A stretch of 55,842 nucleotides of DNA, from NCBI GenBank assembly GCA_023249475.1, contig JAHFCO010000006.1, positions 1 to 55,842 on the forward strand, read 5' to 3'. Below are positions 41,890 through 49,297 of the stretch, in pieces; the first letter of the stretch is position 1; each line of letters starts with the position of its first letter. This DNA comes from Bacillota bacterium. Lineage in GTDB: Bacteria; Bacillota_I; Bacilli_A; Erysipelotrichales; Erysipelotrichaceae. The notes under the pieces were generated by a model, which was not told the origin of the DNA, made no database searches, and saw only the letters and a list, made by a program, of their open reading frames with translations. The translations under genes were made by a program, and so were the position numbers.

Positions 41890-42813
41890 ATGTTCTTTTT
41901 CGAAAACTATACGGTTCTCAACGTCGTCTCGGCCATCGGTTTGTCGGTCGCTCTCTTTCTCATCAACGAGGCGACCCGCAGGTCGAAGTATCTTTCGATC
42001 TTAGTTTATATTTTGATTCCGGTGTCCTTCACACTGTTCGTATGGCCGAGAACCGGTAATGCCGGTACGGTGTCGGGCAACTGGTTCGCATGGATCAAGA
42101 CCTATTCGGCATTGGCGGGAGTGATCGGCTTTATGGCGTTGCGATATTTTCCGAAGCTACAAAGCAAGCGTTTCATGCTCTTCTTTCCTCCGCTCATCCT
42201 GTCCGTCAACATTCTCGAAGCCGTGCTCCGTGACTTTCAAGTCTCAACATTGAAGGGTGTGATGGAGAACGGTCTTTATCTTCAAGGCGGGATATGGAAC
42301 ATTCTCAACGGAATCGCTGGGATTCTATCGATCTTGACGATTACGGGTTGGGTTGGCATCCGAGTCTCCAAAAACAAATTCAAGGACATGGTATGGCCGG
42401 ACATGCAATGGTTCTATGTTGTCGCGTATTGCCTTTGGAATATCTCCTATGTGTACAACTGCATCCCGAACCGATCATTCTATGCCGGGGTTGTCTTGCT
42501 TTCTCTCTCGCTGATTTCCGGACTCGTGACCTCGAAAGGTGTGTGGTTGCAGCATCGCGCCCAGATCCTGGCGCTCTTCGCAATGACTACCCTGACGTTT
42601 CCATCCTACTCCGCGACTCCGTTCTTCTCGATCACATCGACGCTGAACACGCAGCCGTTGTGGTTGTTAAGCGTTCTATCGCTCATATCCAATGTGCTTG
42701 TCTTTGCTTATCAGTGTTATCGAATCTACCAAACCAAGCGAAACCCGTTGAGAGAAGAGTTGTACGAGGGATTGGTGTCCTATACTACGATCGTCGAGTC
42801 GAATGGACTTTAG
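41890..42813 (+). CDS. Multi-pass membrane protein, paralogue 2 (DUF5692-like)
   Basis: A 307-residue protein with about eight helices and the same conserved parts as the protein at 38181 (Glu in NILEAVLRD, Trp-Asn in YCLWNISYVYN). It has a GGGAGG site and lies 115 bases after the flavoprotein stop, on the same strand and with a strong terminator after it. Unknown function; a membrane channel, quinone-binding or substrate-handling part of a flavoprotein complex is possible. Confidence is high that it is a real gene and a paralogue, low for function. Confidence 0.75.
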   Translation: MFFFENYTVLNVVSAIGLSVALFLINEATRRSKYLSILVYILIPVSFTLFVWPRTGNAGTVSGNWFAWIKTYSALAGVIGFMALRYFPKLQSKRFMLFFPPLILSVNILEAVLRDFQVSTLKGVMENGLYLQGGIWNILNGIAGILSILTITGWVGIRVSKNKFKDMVWPDMQWFYVVAYCLWNISYVYNCIPNRSFYAGVVLLSLSLISGLVTSKGVWLQHRAQILALFAMTTLTFPSYSATPFFSITSTLNTQPLWLLSVLSLISNVLVFAYQCYRIYQTKRNPLREELYEGLVSYTTIVESNGL

Positions 42814-42927
42814 CTACGAATACCGATCCTCTACGATGCTTCCTACCTTATCAATGCAACGTTCCCTCGGTAGGGATGAATTATGACGGTCGTGAATCAT
42901 TAAGACATTTATCGATATCCAAAATGG

Positions 42928-42960
42928 AAAAGCACGACCATATCAACTTGTCGTGCTTTT
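42928..42960. terminator. Terminator between convergent units
   Basis: AAAAGCACGAC / GTCGTGCTTTT, perfect 11-bp stem with an 11-base loop; works in both directions. The remaining 42814-43090 interval holds no gene I can support. Confidence 0.88.
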
Positions 42961-43090
42961 CTACTTCATTCCATACTAAGATCACCGAATCTATTGCTGG
43001 TCATCCAAGAGTATGTAAACGAACCCTCATTGATTTTTTATCTTTGAGGTTCGAAGTCGATGCTTATCTTGTCAAGATACAGAGTGCGGA

Positions 43091-43561
43091 CTAGTTGATC
43101 CGATTGGGATCATCATTCTGCACTTCGGCAGGATTGACATTGTTCGGCGTCGTCGGGTTATTCTGCGTGGTTTGATTCGATGTGTCGTTTCTGGCATCGG
43201 TGTTTCGGTATTCACTCTGCGTACTGCGCGTACTGTGTGCGGTTTGCGCCATCAACTTCATGACACCCCACGCGATCAATGCGACGACGATGATCGCAAT
43301 CAACGTAGCCGGTTCGAAGACCGCTTCCATTTCGGCGCCACCCGTGGTTGCCTTGGAGAAGATCCCTTCAAAGATCCCTACGAAGAATTGGGTTACGTTG
43401 TAAATCCCGCTGACAAACACGTTGCCCGCGTTCGCCCCCATCAGTTTGAATACAAATCGAAAGCCAAGCAAGACCTCGACGATACTAAAGAGAATCATAA
43501 CAATGCTTTTCGGCATGTTTCCTTCCGATGTCGTATTGCGAGTTTCGTATTTCTTTTCCAT
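43091..43561 (-). CDS. YggT-like small membrane protein
   Basis: A 156-residue protein with helices at about 20-42, 52-70 and 86-106 and a polar Asn/Thr-rich tail. LLGFRFVFKLMGANAGNVFVSGIYNVTQFFVGIFEGIF followed by EPATLIAIIVVALIAWGVMKL is the YggT pattern. It is encoded after csbD on the minus strand, which suggests a shared stress unit. A small hairpin (GTACG-CTTA-CGTAC) lies just before the AAGGTGG ribosome site. Confidence 0.75.
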   Translation of the reverse strand: MEKKYETRNTTSEGNMPKSIVMILFSIVEVLLGFRFVFKLMGANAGNVFVSGIYNVTQFFVGIFEGIFSKATTGGAEMEAVFEPATLIAIIVVALIAWGVMKLMAQTAHSTRSTQSEYRNTDARNDTSNQTTQNNPTTPNNVNPAEVQNDDPNRIN

Positions 43562-43630
43562 AAATCCACCTTTCGTACGTAAGCGTACTTTTTCATTCCT
43601 GTCTACATAAGCACGAATCCATCGGATGCG

Positions 43631-43819
43631 TTACTTCTTAAGATTACGCTTCGTGTCCTTGACGGACTGTTTAATGTTTCCGCTAATCTCCTGCGTTTTT
43701 CCGACGATGGTGTCGGCCAATCCTTCCGACTTCAATTTGTTGTTGTCGGTAAGATTACCAATTTTCGTTTTGACGGCACCTTTGGTTTGGTTGATCTTGC
43801 CTTTGACTTTATCGTTCAT
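43631..43819 (-). CDS. CsbD-family stress protein
   Basis: A 62-residue hydrophilic helical protein: MNDKVKGKINQTKGAVKTKIG at the start, then ADTIVGKTQEISGNIKQSVKD. This is the CsbD fold, made in many bacteria in general stress or stationary phase; its action is unknown. ATG 43819 follows AGGAGG, which is preceded by a hairpin TTGTTCG-TAAT-CGAACAA in the mRNA. A 180-base structured leader and own promoter lie upstream. Confidence 0.88.
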   Translation of the reverse strand: MNDKVKGKINQTKGAVKTKIGNLTDNNKLKSEGLADTIVGKTQEISGNIKQSVKDTKRNLKK

Positions 43820-43827
43820 CTGTAAAC

Positions 43828-44002
43828 CTCCTTGTTCGATTACGAACAATAGATGATCCTTCTATTACAATGCGATTCCATCCAAGATGCTTGTGTCACC
43901 CGTAGGTGAGAAAGGACGAGATTCACCATATTTCATGGCCCGGGAGTGCGACTTACTTTCGTTAACACTGCACAGGAGCCTGATTGGTTCGCCCTCTTGC
44001 AC
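43828..44002 (-). promoter_or_regulatory. Long structured leader of the csbD unit
   Basis: From the predicted start near 44002 the minus-strand transcript has about 180 untranslated bases. It is GC-richer than the AT-rich DNA next to it and holds local stems: GTGCA...TGCA(G) early, CCAT/ATGG, TCACC-TACG-GGTGA with a stable UNCG-type loop, and TTGTTCG-TAAT-CGAACAA just before the ribosome site. I do not recognise a known riboswitch family. It could be an unassigned regulatory RNA. Confidence 0.5.
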
Positions 44003-44008
44003 GTTGTA

Positions 44009-44037
44009 ACTATACTCTTATTCTAACAATAATGCAA
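44009..44037 (-). promoter_or_regulatory. Promoter of the csbD unit
   Basis: On the minus strand TTGCAT, 17-base spacer, TATAGT, with a very AT-rich stretch upstream that could serve as an UP element. Confidence 0.6.
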
Positions 44038-44322
44038 ATAAAAAATAATTATATATAATAAATATTATTAAACAAATAATATGAATATTTGAAATAGAGG
44101 CTTGTGTGGCCATGTTTAGGCCATCGCCATGGATTATCGATCGACATGAAATCCTTGATGATGATGCATGATGTGCGACTGGAAAAGAAGAAAGGATGCC
44201 AACGATACACCGATCGATTGTGTAAACGCCTCGGAATGATTGTGTGCCGTCCCGTCGATGGAATCGATGGAAAAGCATCCATCCACAAGTCATCGCTTTG
44301 TGTCGGTGTCATACGCGGCAAT
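44038..44322. other. AT-rich spacer without a supported gene
   Basis: 44038-44095 is almost pure A/T. The rest is of normal composition, with short open frames on both strands but no ribosome site. I see no gene. Confidence 0.5.
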
Positions 44323-44347
44323 GAAAAGCCCTCATTCACTGAGGGCT
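44323..44347 (-). terminator. Terminator of the 128-residue protein gene
   Basis: On the minus strand AGCCCTCA / TGAGGGCT, loop GTGAA, then TTTTC. It lies about 70 bases after the stop at 44420. Confidence 0.7.
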
Positions 44348-44419
44348 GGATGGTTGTGGTGATACGGTGCTTACGTGAAGTTGAACCTCCGGATCGCGAT
44401 GACGGTTGACGAGAAATGG

Positions 44420-44806
44420 TCAGTGATTTTCGATGCGGGTTTTTAGAACGTGTTCAAGTTGATGCAACGCCCTGTTCAAGGCGTCAAGGTTATCGTTCAG
44501 CATCGCAAACTGCCAAGAGGTCGGCTTGAGCTTCTCCCTGGCCTTTTCACTCTTGCCAAGAAGCGATGCAAGGGGGGCTCTCGCGTCGACAAGTTCCTTT
44601 GTCGTATACATGGAGGCAATGTCAGCCCCCGTAATCTCACACGAAAGCAAAGACGAAGCGATTTTCAACGCATGAATCCGGTTAACTAAAAGTGAGTGCT
44701 GAGAAGTTCCGAGTAAAAATTTTTCCTTCGCCAACTCACTCCGCTTCAACATGTCTTCGATCGCCTGGAGTGACTTCATTCGTTCTTGTCTCTCGAATTC
44801 GCTCAT
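44420..44806 (-). CDS. Hypothetical coiled-coil protein
   Basis: A 128-residue, almost wholly helical soluble protein (MKSLQAIEDMLKRSELAKEKFLLG; later LASLLGKSEKAREKLKPTSWQFAMLNDNLDALNRALHQLEHVL). The two halves have similar spacing of EKA(R)EK(L/F) followed by S-Q-H/W and may be an internal duplication. AGGAG precedes the ATG. No known family recognised. It stands alone with its own terminator. Confidence 0.65.
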   Translation of the reverse strand: MSEFERQERMKSLQAIEDMLKRSELAKEKFLLGTSQHSLLVNRIHALKIASSLLSCEITGADIASMYTTKELVDARAPLASLLGKSEKAREKLKPTSWQFAMLNDNLDALNRALHQLEHVLKTRIENH

Positions 44807-44950
44807 TGCGTCGTACTCCTGGTGACGGGATGCCTGCGGATGTGGCGAGGCAAACGTGTCCTGCCTAAAGTATATCAGAATCTTCGCATCGTTTCATGTA
44901 TCCAACGGATCAAGAATGCATCCGATGGTAAGACGCGTTGCGTTTGTTCG

Positions 44951-44959
44951 TGGTATGAT
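44951..44959 (+). promoter_or_regulatory. Extended -10 promoter
   Basis: TGGTATGAT (extended -10) about 40 bases before the start codon at 44999; no good -35 box. Confidence 0.5.
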
Positions 44960-44998
44960 AACTCATAGGATCGACGGGAATGATCGGAGGGCGGACAC

Positions 44999-45259
44999 AT
45001 GATTTTCTTCTGGGATAAAGCCGAGGTCTATATCGGATACTCGCTTCAAGAGTTCAACGCGACGCGCGACATCCTTCATGACGCGAAGATCGAATCGACA
45101 TACCAGATCAAAAACCACGAGGGGTCGAGTCGTGTCGGGACGAATCGGTCCAGAACCGGAAGTAGCGGAATAAAGAGCGGATACACCGACCTCTACCTTG
45201 TTTATGTGCACAAACGTCAACGCGACGTGGCGTTATCGGCGCTTGAGAAGCGTCGTTGA
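44999..45259 (+). CDS. Small hypothetical protein (DUF2007-like)
   Basis: An 86-residue protein. The start IFFWDKAEVYIGYSLQEFNATRDILHDAKIESTY resembles the alpha/beta fold of DUF2007-type putative signal-transducing proteins, and the end DLYLVYVHKRQRDVALSAL completes a ferredoxin-like fold. The middle loop is Gly/Ser/Arg-rich. GGAGG lies eight bases before the ATG. Function unknown. Confidence 0.65.
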   Translation: MIFFWDKAEVYIGYSLQEFNATRDILHDAKIESTYQIKNHEGSSRVGTNRSRTGSSGIKSGYTDLYLVYVHKRQRDVALSALEKRR

Positions 45260-45319
45260 CTTGGTTGATGGTGAGAATGCCATGCGATCGAAGGGATATA
45301 GACGATCAAGGAGCGACAG

Positions 45320-46102
45320 ATGAGCGACCAAGAACGGTTTGAATTCGCCATACAAACGATCCTGAACCAGACCGATAAAGGGAGAGGGATCGGGACTTTG
45401 GGTGAAAAGGTGCTGCATGCGATCGTCAAACTCTATATGGAGCCGGATGTTTCAAAGCATGAACGAAAACTAGGCACCTATGTCGCGGACATCTTCACCG
45501 GGGATTCGGTGGTCGAAATCCAGACACGACAGTTCGCGAAACTAAGGGCGAAACTCGCTTGCTTTTTGGCGGATTACCCTGTGACCATCGTCTATCCGAT
45601 TCCCGCCAGGAAGTGGTTGGTATGGATCGATCCGAAAACCGGGGAGGCGACGAAAGAAAGACGATCACCCAAACGCGGAGAAGTCTATGATTGTCTAAAA
45701 GAACTCTATGCGATCAAACCGCTGCTCGACCACCCGAACCTTACCATCGAATTGCTTTTCGTGGACTTGAAAGAACTCCGCCTATTAAATGGTTGGAGTG
45801 AAGATCGAAAAAGAGGGTCACGGCGGGAGGATCGTATCCCGACCGCCTATGAGCGCTCGGTGATGATCGGTGGCAAGCACGGGTATGACCTGCTCTTGCC
45901 TGAAACGCTCGCGCCGACGTTCACCTCGGCAGACTATGCCAAACATGCGCATGTCCATCCCAAACGGGCACAGACGGCGATCACGGTCCTGAAATCCGTG
46001 TCGATCATCCGGCCTTGTGGAAAAAAAGGAAGGTTCAACGTGTATGAACGGGCAGGGAAAACGGAAGATCCGGGCAACAAGGAACTCGAACACACTCGAT
46101 AG
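45320..46102 (+). CDS. Possible PD-(D/E)XK-fold protein with C-terminal winged helix
   Basis: A 260-residue soluble protein. A helix with E29 (GTLGEKVLHAIVKLY), then D57 (YVADIF) and E66-x-Q68 (SVVEIQTRQF) are spaced like a PD-(D/E)XK nuclease core, with Gln in place of Lys as in some family members. The C-terminal HPKRAQTAITVLKSVSIIRPCGKKGRFNVYE looks like a winged helix. A DNA-binding or DNA-cutting role is therefore possible, but the fold is my reading of motifs only. AAGGAG fixes the start. No methylase is near, so a restriction role is not supported. Confidence 0.55.
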   Translation: MSDQERFEFAIQTILNQTDKGRGIGTLGEKVLHAIVKLYMEPDVSKHERKLGTYVADIFTGDSVVEIQTRQFAKLRAKLACFLADYPVTIVYPIPARKWLVWIDPKTGEATKERRSPKRGEVYDCLKELYAIKPLLDHPNLTIELLFVDLKELRLLNGWSEDRKRGSRREDRIPTAYERSVMIGGKHGYDLLLPETLAPTFTSADYAKHAHVHPKRAQTAITVLKSVSIIRPCGKKGRFNVYERAGKTEDPGNKELEHTR

Positions 46103-46165
46103 GGGTGATAAAACCACCGAATTCGACGAATAATGACGAATTTACGAAGAAATGGATTAAATGAG

Positions 46166-46193
46166 TTGTATTCTGACAGGATGCACGTATAAT
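46166..46193 (+). promoter_or_regulatory. Promoter of the cold-shock gene
   Basis: TTGTAT, 16-base spacer, TATAAT. Confidence 0.75.
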
Positions 46194-46198
46194 ACAGG

Positions 46199-46226
46199 GG
46201 TAGCATAGGCTACCATAGGAAAGGTA
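46199..46226 (+). promoter_or_regulatory. Alternating 5' hairpins in the csp leader
   Basis: GGTAGC/GCTACC forms a hairpin at the very 5' end of the mRNA. TACC in its right arm can also pair with a GGTA just after the AGGAAA ribosome region. The two pairings exclude each other, so they could tune translation with temperature. Short stems; low certainty. Confidence 0.4.
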
Positions 46227-46236
46227 TAGGATTGAA

Positions 46237-46434
46237 ATGCAAGGCAAAGTAAAAAAGTTTAACAAGGAAAAAGGTTTTGGATTCATCAAATTGGCTGACG
46301 ATCGTGATGTATTCTTCCACTATTCGGAATTGGTAATGGACGGATTCAAGAACATCGAAGAAGGTGCCGAAGTTGAATTCGATTTGGTCGATGGCGACCG
46401 CGGCTTACAAGCTCGTAAAATCATCAAACTTTAA
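46237..46434 (+). CDS. cspA: Cold-shock domain protein
   Basis: A 65-residue single cold-shock domain. The RNA-binding motifs KGFGFI (RNP1) and VFFHYSEL (RNP2; usually VFVHFS) are present. It binds single-stranded RNA/DNA and acts as an RNA chaperone. It has its own promoter, a hairpin leader and a terminator, and is therefore a single-gene unit. The exact paralogue name is not certain. Confidence 0.93.
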   Translation: MQGKVKKFNKEKGFGFIKLADDRDVFFHYSELVMDGFKNIEEGAEVEFDLVDGDRGLQARKIIKL

Positions 46435-46440
46435 TTCTCG

Positions 46441-46468
46441 AAGGGTTGGTCCAAACCAACCCTTTTTG
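46441..46468 (+). terminator. Terminator of the cold-shock gene
   Basis: AAGGGTTGGT / ACCAACCCTT, loop CCAA, then TTT. Confidence 0.9.
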
Positions 46469-46570
46469 TTTGCTTTTTTGCCTCAACCCTCCACGCAAGA
46501 AATCTTCATGAGATGACTTTGATTGTTGAACAGGGTGGAATGGAGTAAGATGTAGCCAGGAGGTGGTTCG

Positions 46571-47056
46571 ATGAACAGACTTGAATTTGCGATCCAAATG
46601 GAAAACGAGGGACAAACCTATTATTCGGAACTCGCGGAAGCAAACAAAGACAACCGTCTATCCACATTGTTTCGTAAACTCGCCAACGACGAGAGGATCC
46701 ATGCGGAGATCTTGTCGAAGAGACTCAAGGATTTGCCCTACGAATTATCCGACAACGAAGAATTACTGAGTTTCGAGAATGCATTCGCAACGAATCGTGA
46801 AATGAAGAATGACATCCGTACCACGCTGACGCAACTGGATGTCTATCAGGCGGTGCTTGATCGCGAATTGAAAAGCGTCGAGTTGTATCGGGACATGCGG
46901 AAAAACACAAACCAAGGAAGAGATACAATCTTGATGGATTTCCTGATTTTTCAGGAAACGGCGCATGCGAAGATTTTCCAAGGACTGGTCGAATTTCTCA
47001 CGCGACCGGAAGAATGGGTCGAAGATGCGGAATTCGGAATCCGCGAAGAGTATTAG
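46571..47056 (+). CDS. Ferritin-like (rubrerythrin-type) protein
   Basis: A 161-residue four-helix protein of the rubrerythrin-like ferritin family. The probable di-iron ligands lie in MENEGQTYY, NDERIHAEI, DRELKSVELYRDM and FQETAHAKIFQGL. It lacks the rubredoxin tail, so it is closer to erythrin-like domain proteins. A role in iron handling or peroxide defence is likely. AGGAGGTGG precedes the ATG and a terminator follows the stop. Confidence 0.82.
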   Translation: MNRLEFAIQMENEGQTYYSELAEANKDNRLSTLFRKLANDERIHAEILSKRLKDLPYELSDNEELLSFENAFATNREMKNDIRTTLTQLDVYQAVLDRELKSVELYRDMRKNTNQGRDTILMDFLIFQETAHAKIFQGLVEFLTRPEEWVEDAEFGIREEY

Positions 47057-47079
47057 AAAATCGAAGCATGGGATCTATG

Positions 47080-47101
47080 GCCACCGCGAGGTGGCTTTTT
47101 T
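47080..47101 (+). terminator. Terminator of the ferritin-like gene
   Basis: GCCACC / GGTGGC, loop GCGA (GNRA), six T. Confidence 0.9.
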
Positions 47102-47324
47102 ATCGGAAGAAATGGGAGACAGGATTCGAAGGTCATGTGAGACGATCGGAGGCCGGATCGGGTACATCTTATTCGAGGATGATCCGGCGTTTTATCTGTC
47201 GCTTGGGAAGGATGTTCAAAGTAACGGGCAGGGAAGTGAAAATCGAAATATTACCAATAATAATTAGATTATATATACTAACATAAAACATAATAAACAA
47301 TATAATATAAATAAGTATAATAAT
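47102..47324. other. Spacer with AT-rich tract
   Basis: No supported gene. A 51-codon frame (ATG 47112) has no good ribosome site and follows a terminator. 47250-47324 is very AT-rich and may be an UP element for the next promoter, like the one at 44038-44095. Confidence 0.45.
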
Positions 47325-47353
47325 TTGACAAAAAGTATGAACTGATGTATGAT
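47325..47353 (+). promoter_or_regulatory. Consensus promoter of the small envelope-gene unit
   Basis: TTGACA, 17-base spacer, TATGAT. Confidence 0.88.
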
Positions 47354-47430
47354 GTTCCTGCGATCACCCTTTGCCTACACAAAGCGGGCCGTATCGTGTT
47401 GGATGATCTCTCCTATAAGAAAGGGACAAA

Positions 47431-47628
47431 ATGAAAAATCACATCGAAAGAAGCTTCGTTGATTTCATACAATCCTTGCTTGGACGTAAAACGGAAAGTG
47501 CGAGAACCTATACCATGGTTAATTATGGTATTGCGAAGTCGAATCTGAAGATGGAACTCCGTCCCCTTTCCGACTTCGAGTTCGAATTCGTCAAGATCTG
47601 GGATCCGAGAGCCGCAAAGCACGACTAA
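47431..47628 (+). CDS. Small hypothetical protein (65 residues)
   Basis: A 65-residue soluble protein, first gene after a consensus promoter, with AAAGGGA before the ATG. N-terminal amphipathic helix (HIERSFVDFIQSLLG), then a strand-rich part. No family recognised. Codon use fits the chromosome. Confidence 0.6.
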   Translation: MKNHIERSFVDFIQSLLGRKTESARTYTMVNYGIAKSNLKMELRPLSDFEFEFVKIWDPRAAKHD

Positions 47629-47711
47629 TCGAACCCGCGGCGAAACCGATGTTTCTCTGAGATTGGCGGCACAGTAAACAAGGACACTTTTATGTGGAAA
47701 GGATGAAAAAT

Positions 47712-47861
47712 ATGTTATCCACAATTGTTATCATCTTAATCGTATTGTGGCTTGTCGGTGTTGTGACGTCGACGACCATGGGCGGATTGATTCATATCCT
47801 ACTTGTCATCGCGGTCATCATGGTGCTCGTACGTTTGATTTCCGGCAGAAAAATCCTTTAA
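47712..47861 (+). CDS. lmo0937-type small membrane protein
   Basis: A 49-residue protein with two close helices (IVIILIVLWLVGVV and GLIHILLVIAVIMVLVRLI) and a basic RKIL-like end. This is the pattern of the lmo0937/DUF5670 family of tiny stress-related membrane proteins. AAAGGA supports ATG 47712 rather than 47703, which would overlap the ribosome site. Confidence 0.85.
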   Translation: MLSTIVIILIVLWLVGVVTSTTMGGLIHILLVIAVIMVLVRLISGRKIL

Positions 47862-47923
47862 TCATTTATTGGAGAAGATTTAGCGAGTCAAGAATGAAAT
47901 GCCCACACCGGAGGATGTACTCT

Positions 47924-48214
47924 ATGAGAATGACAACGAAACAACCACGACTTGGATTGTCGATATTGTCTAGTTTAGCCATCATGATTGCAATGCCATT
48001 GACGGCAAATGCACAAGGGGCAAGCAGGGTTAAGGATTCATCAAGCGTAATGCTCGACCCGCTGATGGCGATCACGAAAGTACAAGCGGGATGGATCCCG
48101 AGCTTCGCATCGATCCTCTATCTTGTTTTGCTTGTGGGTCTATTTCTTGTCTTGCTCATCGTCATCGTGATGAGCATCAAGTTCAGGCAAGAAGAAAAAC
48201 GCGATATTTTGTAA
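47924..48214 (+). CDS. Small exported membrane protein, partner of the sortase-like gene
   Basis: A 96-residue protein with a cleavable signal (LGLSILSSLAIMIAMPLTANAQ, cut after ANA) and one C-terminal membrane helix (FASILYLVLLVGLFLVLLIVIVM) before a charged tail. GGAGG supports ATG 47924. The stop codon touches the ATG of the sortase-like gene, so translation is coupled and a physical link between the two products is plausible. No LPXTG-like sorting motif is present. No family recognised. Confidence 0.65.
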   Translation: MRMTTKQPRLGLSILSSLAIMIAMPLTANAQGASRVKDSSSVMLDPLMAITKVQAGWIPSFASILYLVLLVGLFLVLLIVIVMSIKFRQEEKRDIL

Positions 48215-48880
48215 ATGGTGAATTATCCATTCCTGGCGGAGTTCGGTATGTTTACCGGAATCTTCGTCATCCTCTTTTGGTCATATCAACGTCTCGGCAA
48301 TCCCGACAAGGACGGGAGGGTGACTCCGGAAGAGAAGGATGAAGATCGATCCGTCGAATATCTGACCCTCGCTAAAGACATTGTCGATCTTGTTTATCGG
48401 AAATCGGAGACTAGGTCCCACACGCCAAGTTACGATGAAGAATCAAAGGCCGAAATCCAATATGATGCAAACGACTCGGGGAGCGTTCTCGGAACCATCG
48501 AGTTCCCGAAACTCGCCCGTAAAATCAGCATTCATCAAGGGACAGGCGAACTACAGATGCGCAACGGCGCGGGGCATTATGAAAAAAGCGCCAAACCGGG
48601 CGAAATGGACCACTGTGTCCTGGTCGGTGACTACGAAACGATATTCCACGGGATCGAAACCCTTATGTCCGGCGACGTGATGGTCGTCAAAACATCGAGC
48701 GGCGTCTTTACCTACGAGGTGACGGAATATCAAAGTACACCGTTAAGCAAGAAAATCGCCCTCCTTCAATGCGATTTCGCCAAGCTCACGCTCACGACGG
48801 CACATCCCAACGCGGTAACGACATCCCCAACCCCGCGACATACCATCCATGCCACGATGATTTCATCCGTCTTGAATTGA
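48215..48880 (+). CDS. Sortase-fold protein lacking catalytic His and Cys (pseudo-sortase)
   Basis: A 221-residue protein with one N-terminal helix and a class D/E-like sortase domain (about 90-218). GAGHYEKSAKPGE (118-130) and YETIFHGIETLMSGDVMVV match the family closely. However, the catalytic His of the usual AGHRDT motif is D139 (VGDYET), and the catalytic Cys of TLTTC is A196 (TLTTAHP). The active-site Arg is kept (R208). It therefore cannot be a normal transpeptidase. The frame is intact and the gene is coupled to a small membrane protein gene, so it is likely a working non-enzymatic protein, perhaps a peptide-binding scaffold. Confidence 0.8.
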   Translation: MVNYPFLAEFGMFTGIFVILFWSYQRLGNPDKDGRVTPEEKDEDRSVEYLTLAKDIVDLVYRKSETRSHTPSYDEESKAEIQYDANDSGSVLGTIEFPKLARKISIHQGTGELQMRNGAGHYEKSAKPGEMDHCVLVGDYETIFHGIETLMSGDVMVVKTSSGVFTYEVTEYQSTPLSKKIALLQCDFAKLTLTTAHPNAVTTSPTPRHTIHATMISSVLN

Positions 48881-48916
48881 CATGACCCGATCCTAGAGAG
48901 GGTAGAAAGAAGATGA

Positions 48917-49231
48917 ATGAAAAAATTACGAGTTCGCCTGGTCAACACCGGCGAAGAAGCACTGGATCTGAAAGAAGTGATTGAAGAAACAAACAGCGAC
49001 GACCATGAAACCATGGCGGCCGTTTCCCAAAGCGACGAGTTGATCGTCGATCAAGACAGGATTCAAGGATTGATCGGACTGGACAAACTCGAACCGCCGG
49101 AAAACGATCATGGGTTCATGTTCGGGAAGATCGACCAACGGATCAATAAAGCCAGGATCTACCGCGGCTGGATTCGAAAGCATGCCCGAAAGCATAAGAA
49201 AGTCAGTTATACATCGAATGGAAACGAATAA
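48917..49231 (+). CDS. Hypothetical protein downstream of the pseudo-sortase
   Basis: A 104-residue charged protein (LRVRLVNTGEEALDLKEVIEETNSDD; later GLIGLDKLEPPENDHGFMFGKIDQRINKARIYRGWIRKHARKHKK). No recognised domain; a basic C-terminus could bind nucleic acid or membrane lipids. The ribosome site is only AGAAGA, so the start is uncertain. A terminator follows. Confidence 0.55.
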   Translation: MKKLRVRLVNTGEEALDLKEVIEETNSDDHETMAAVSQSDELIVDQDRIQGLIGLDKLEPPENDHGFMFGKIDQRINKARIYRGWIRKHARKHKKVSYTSNGNE

Positions 49232-49235
49232 CCCG

Positions 49236-49258
49236 ACCCGCGCATAGAGCGGGTTTTC
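49236..49258 (+). terminator. Terminator before the glucan synthase gene
   Basis: ACCCGC / GCGGGT, seven-base loop, then TTTCGTT. Confidence 0.75.
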
Positions 49259-49297
49259 GTTCAAATCGAAGTGTTTATTTCACAAGGAGGCGTAAAG

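Noticed and set aside
42294-43094. 266-codon plus-strand open frame overlapping the second membrane paralogue
   Set aside because: Different frame within a clear membrane protein gene, and it runs through a strong terminator.
45320-46102. Restriction-modification system
   Set aside because: Only the nuclease-like residues are seen; no methyltransferase motif is encoded nearby on either strand.
47112-47267. 51-codon frame after the ferritin-like gene
   Set aside because: No proper ribosome site, located after a terminator, ends in an Asn-rich AT tract; more likely spacer.
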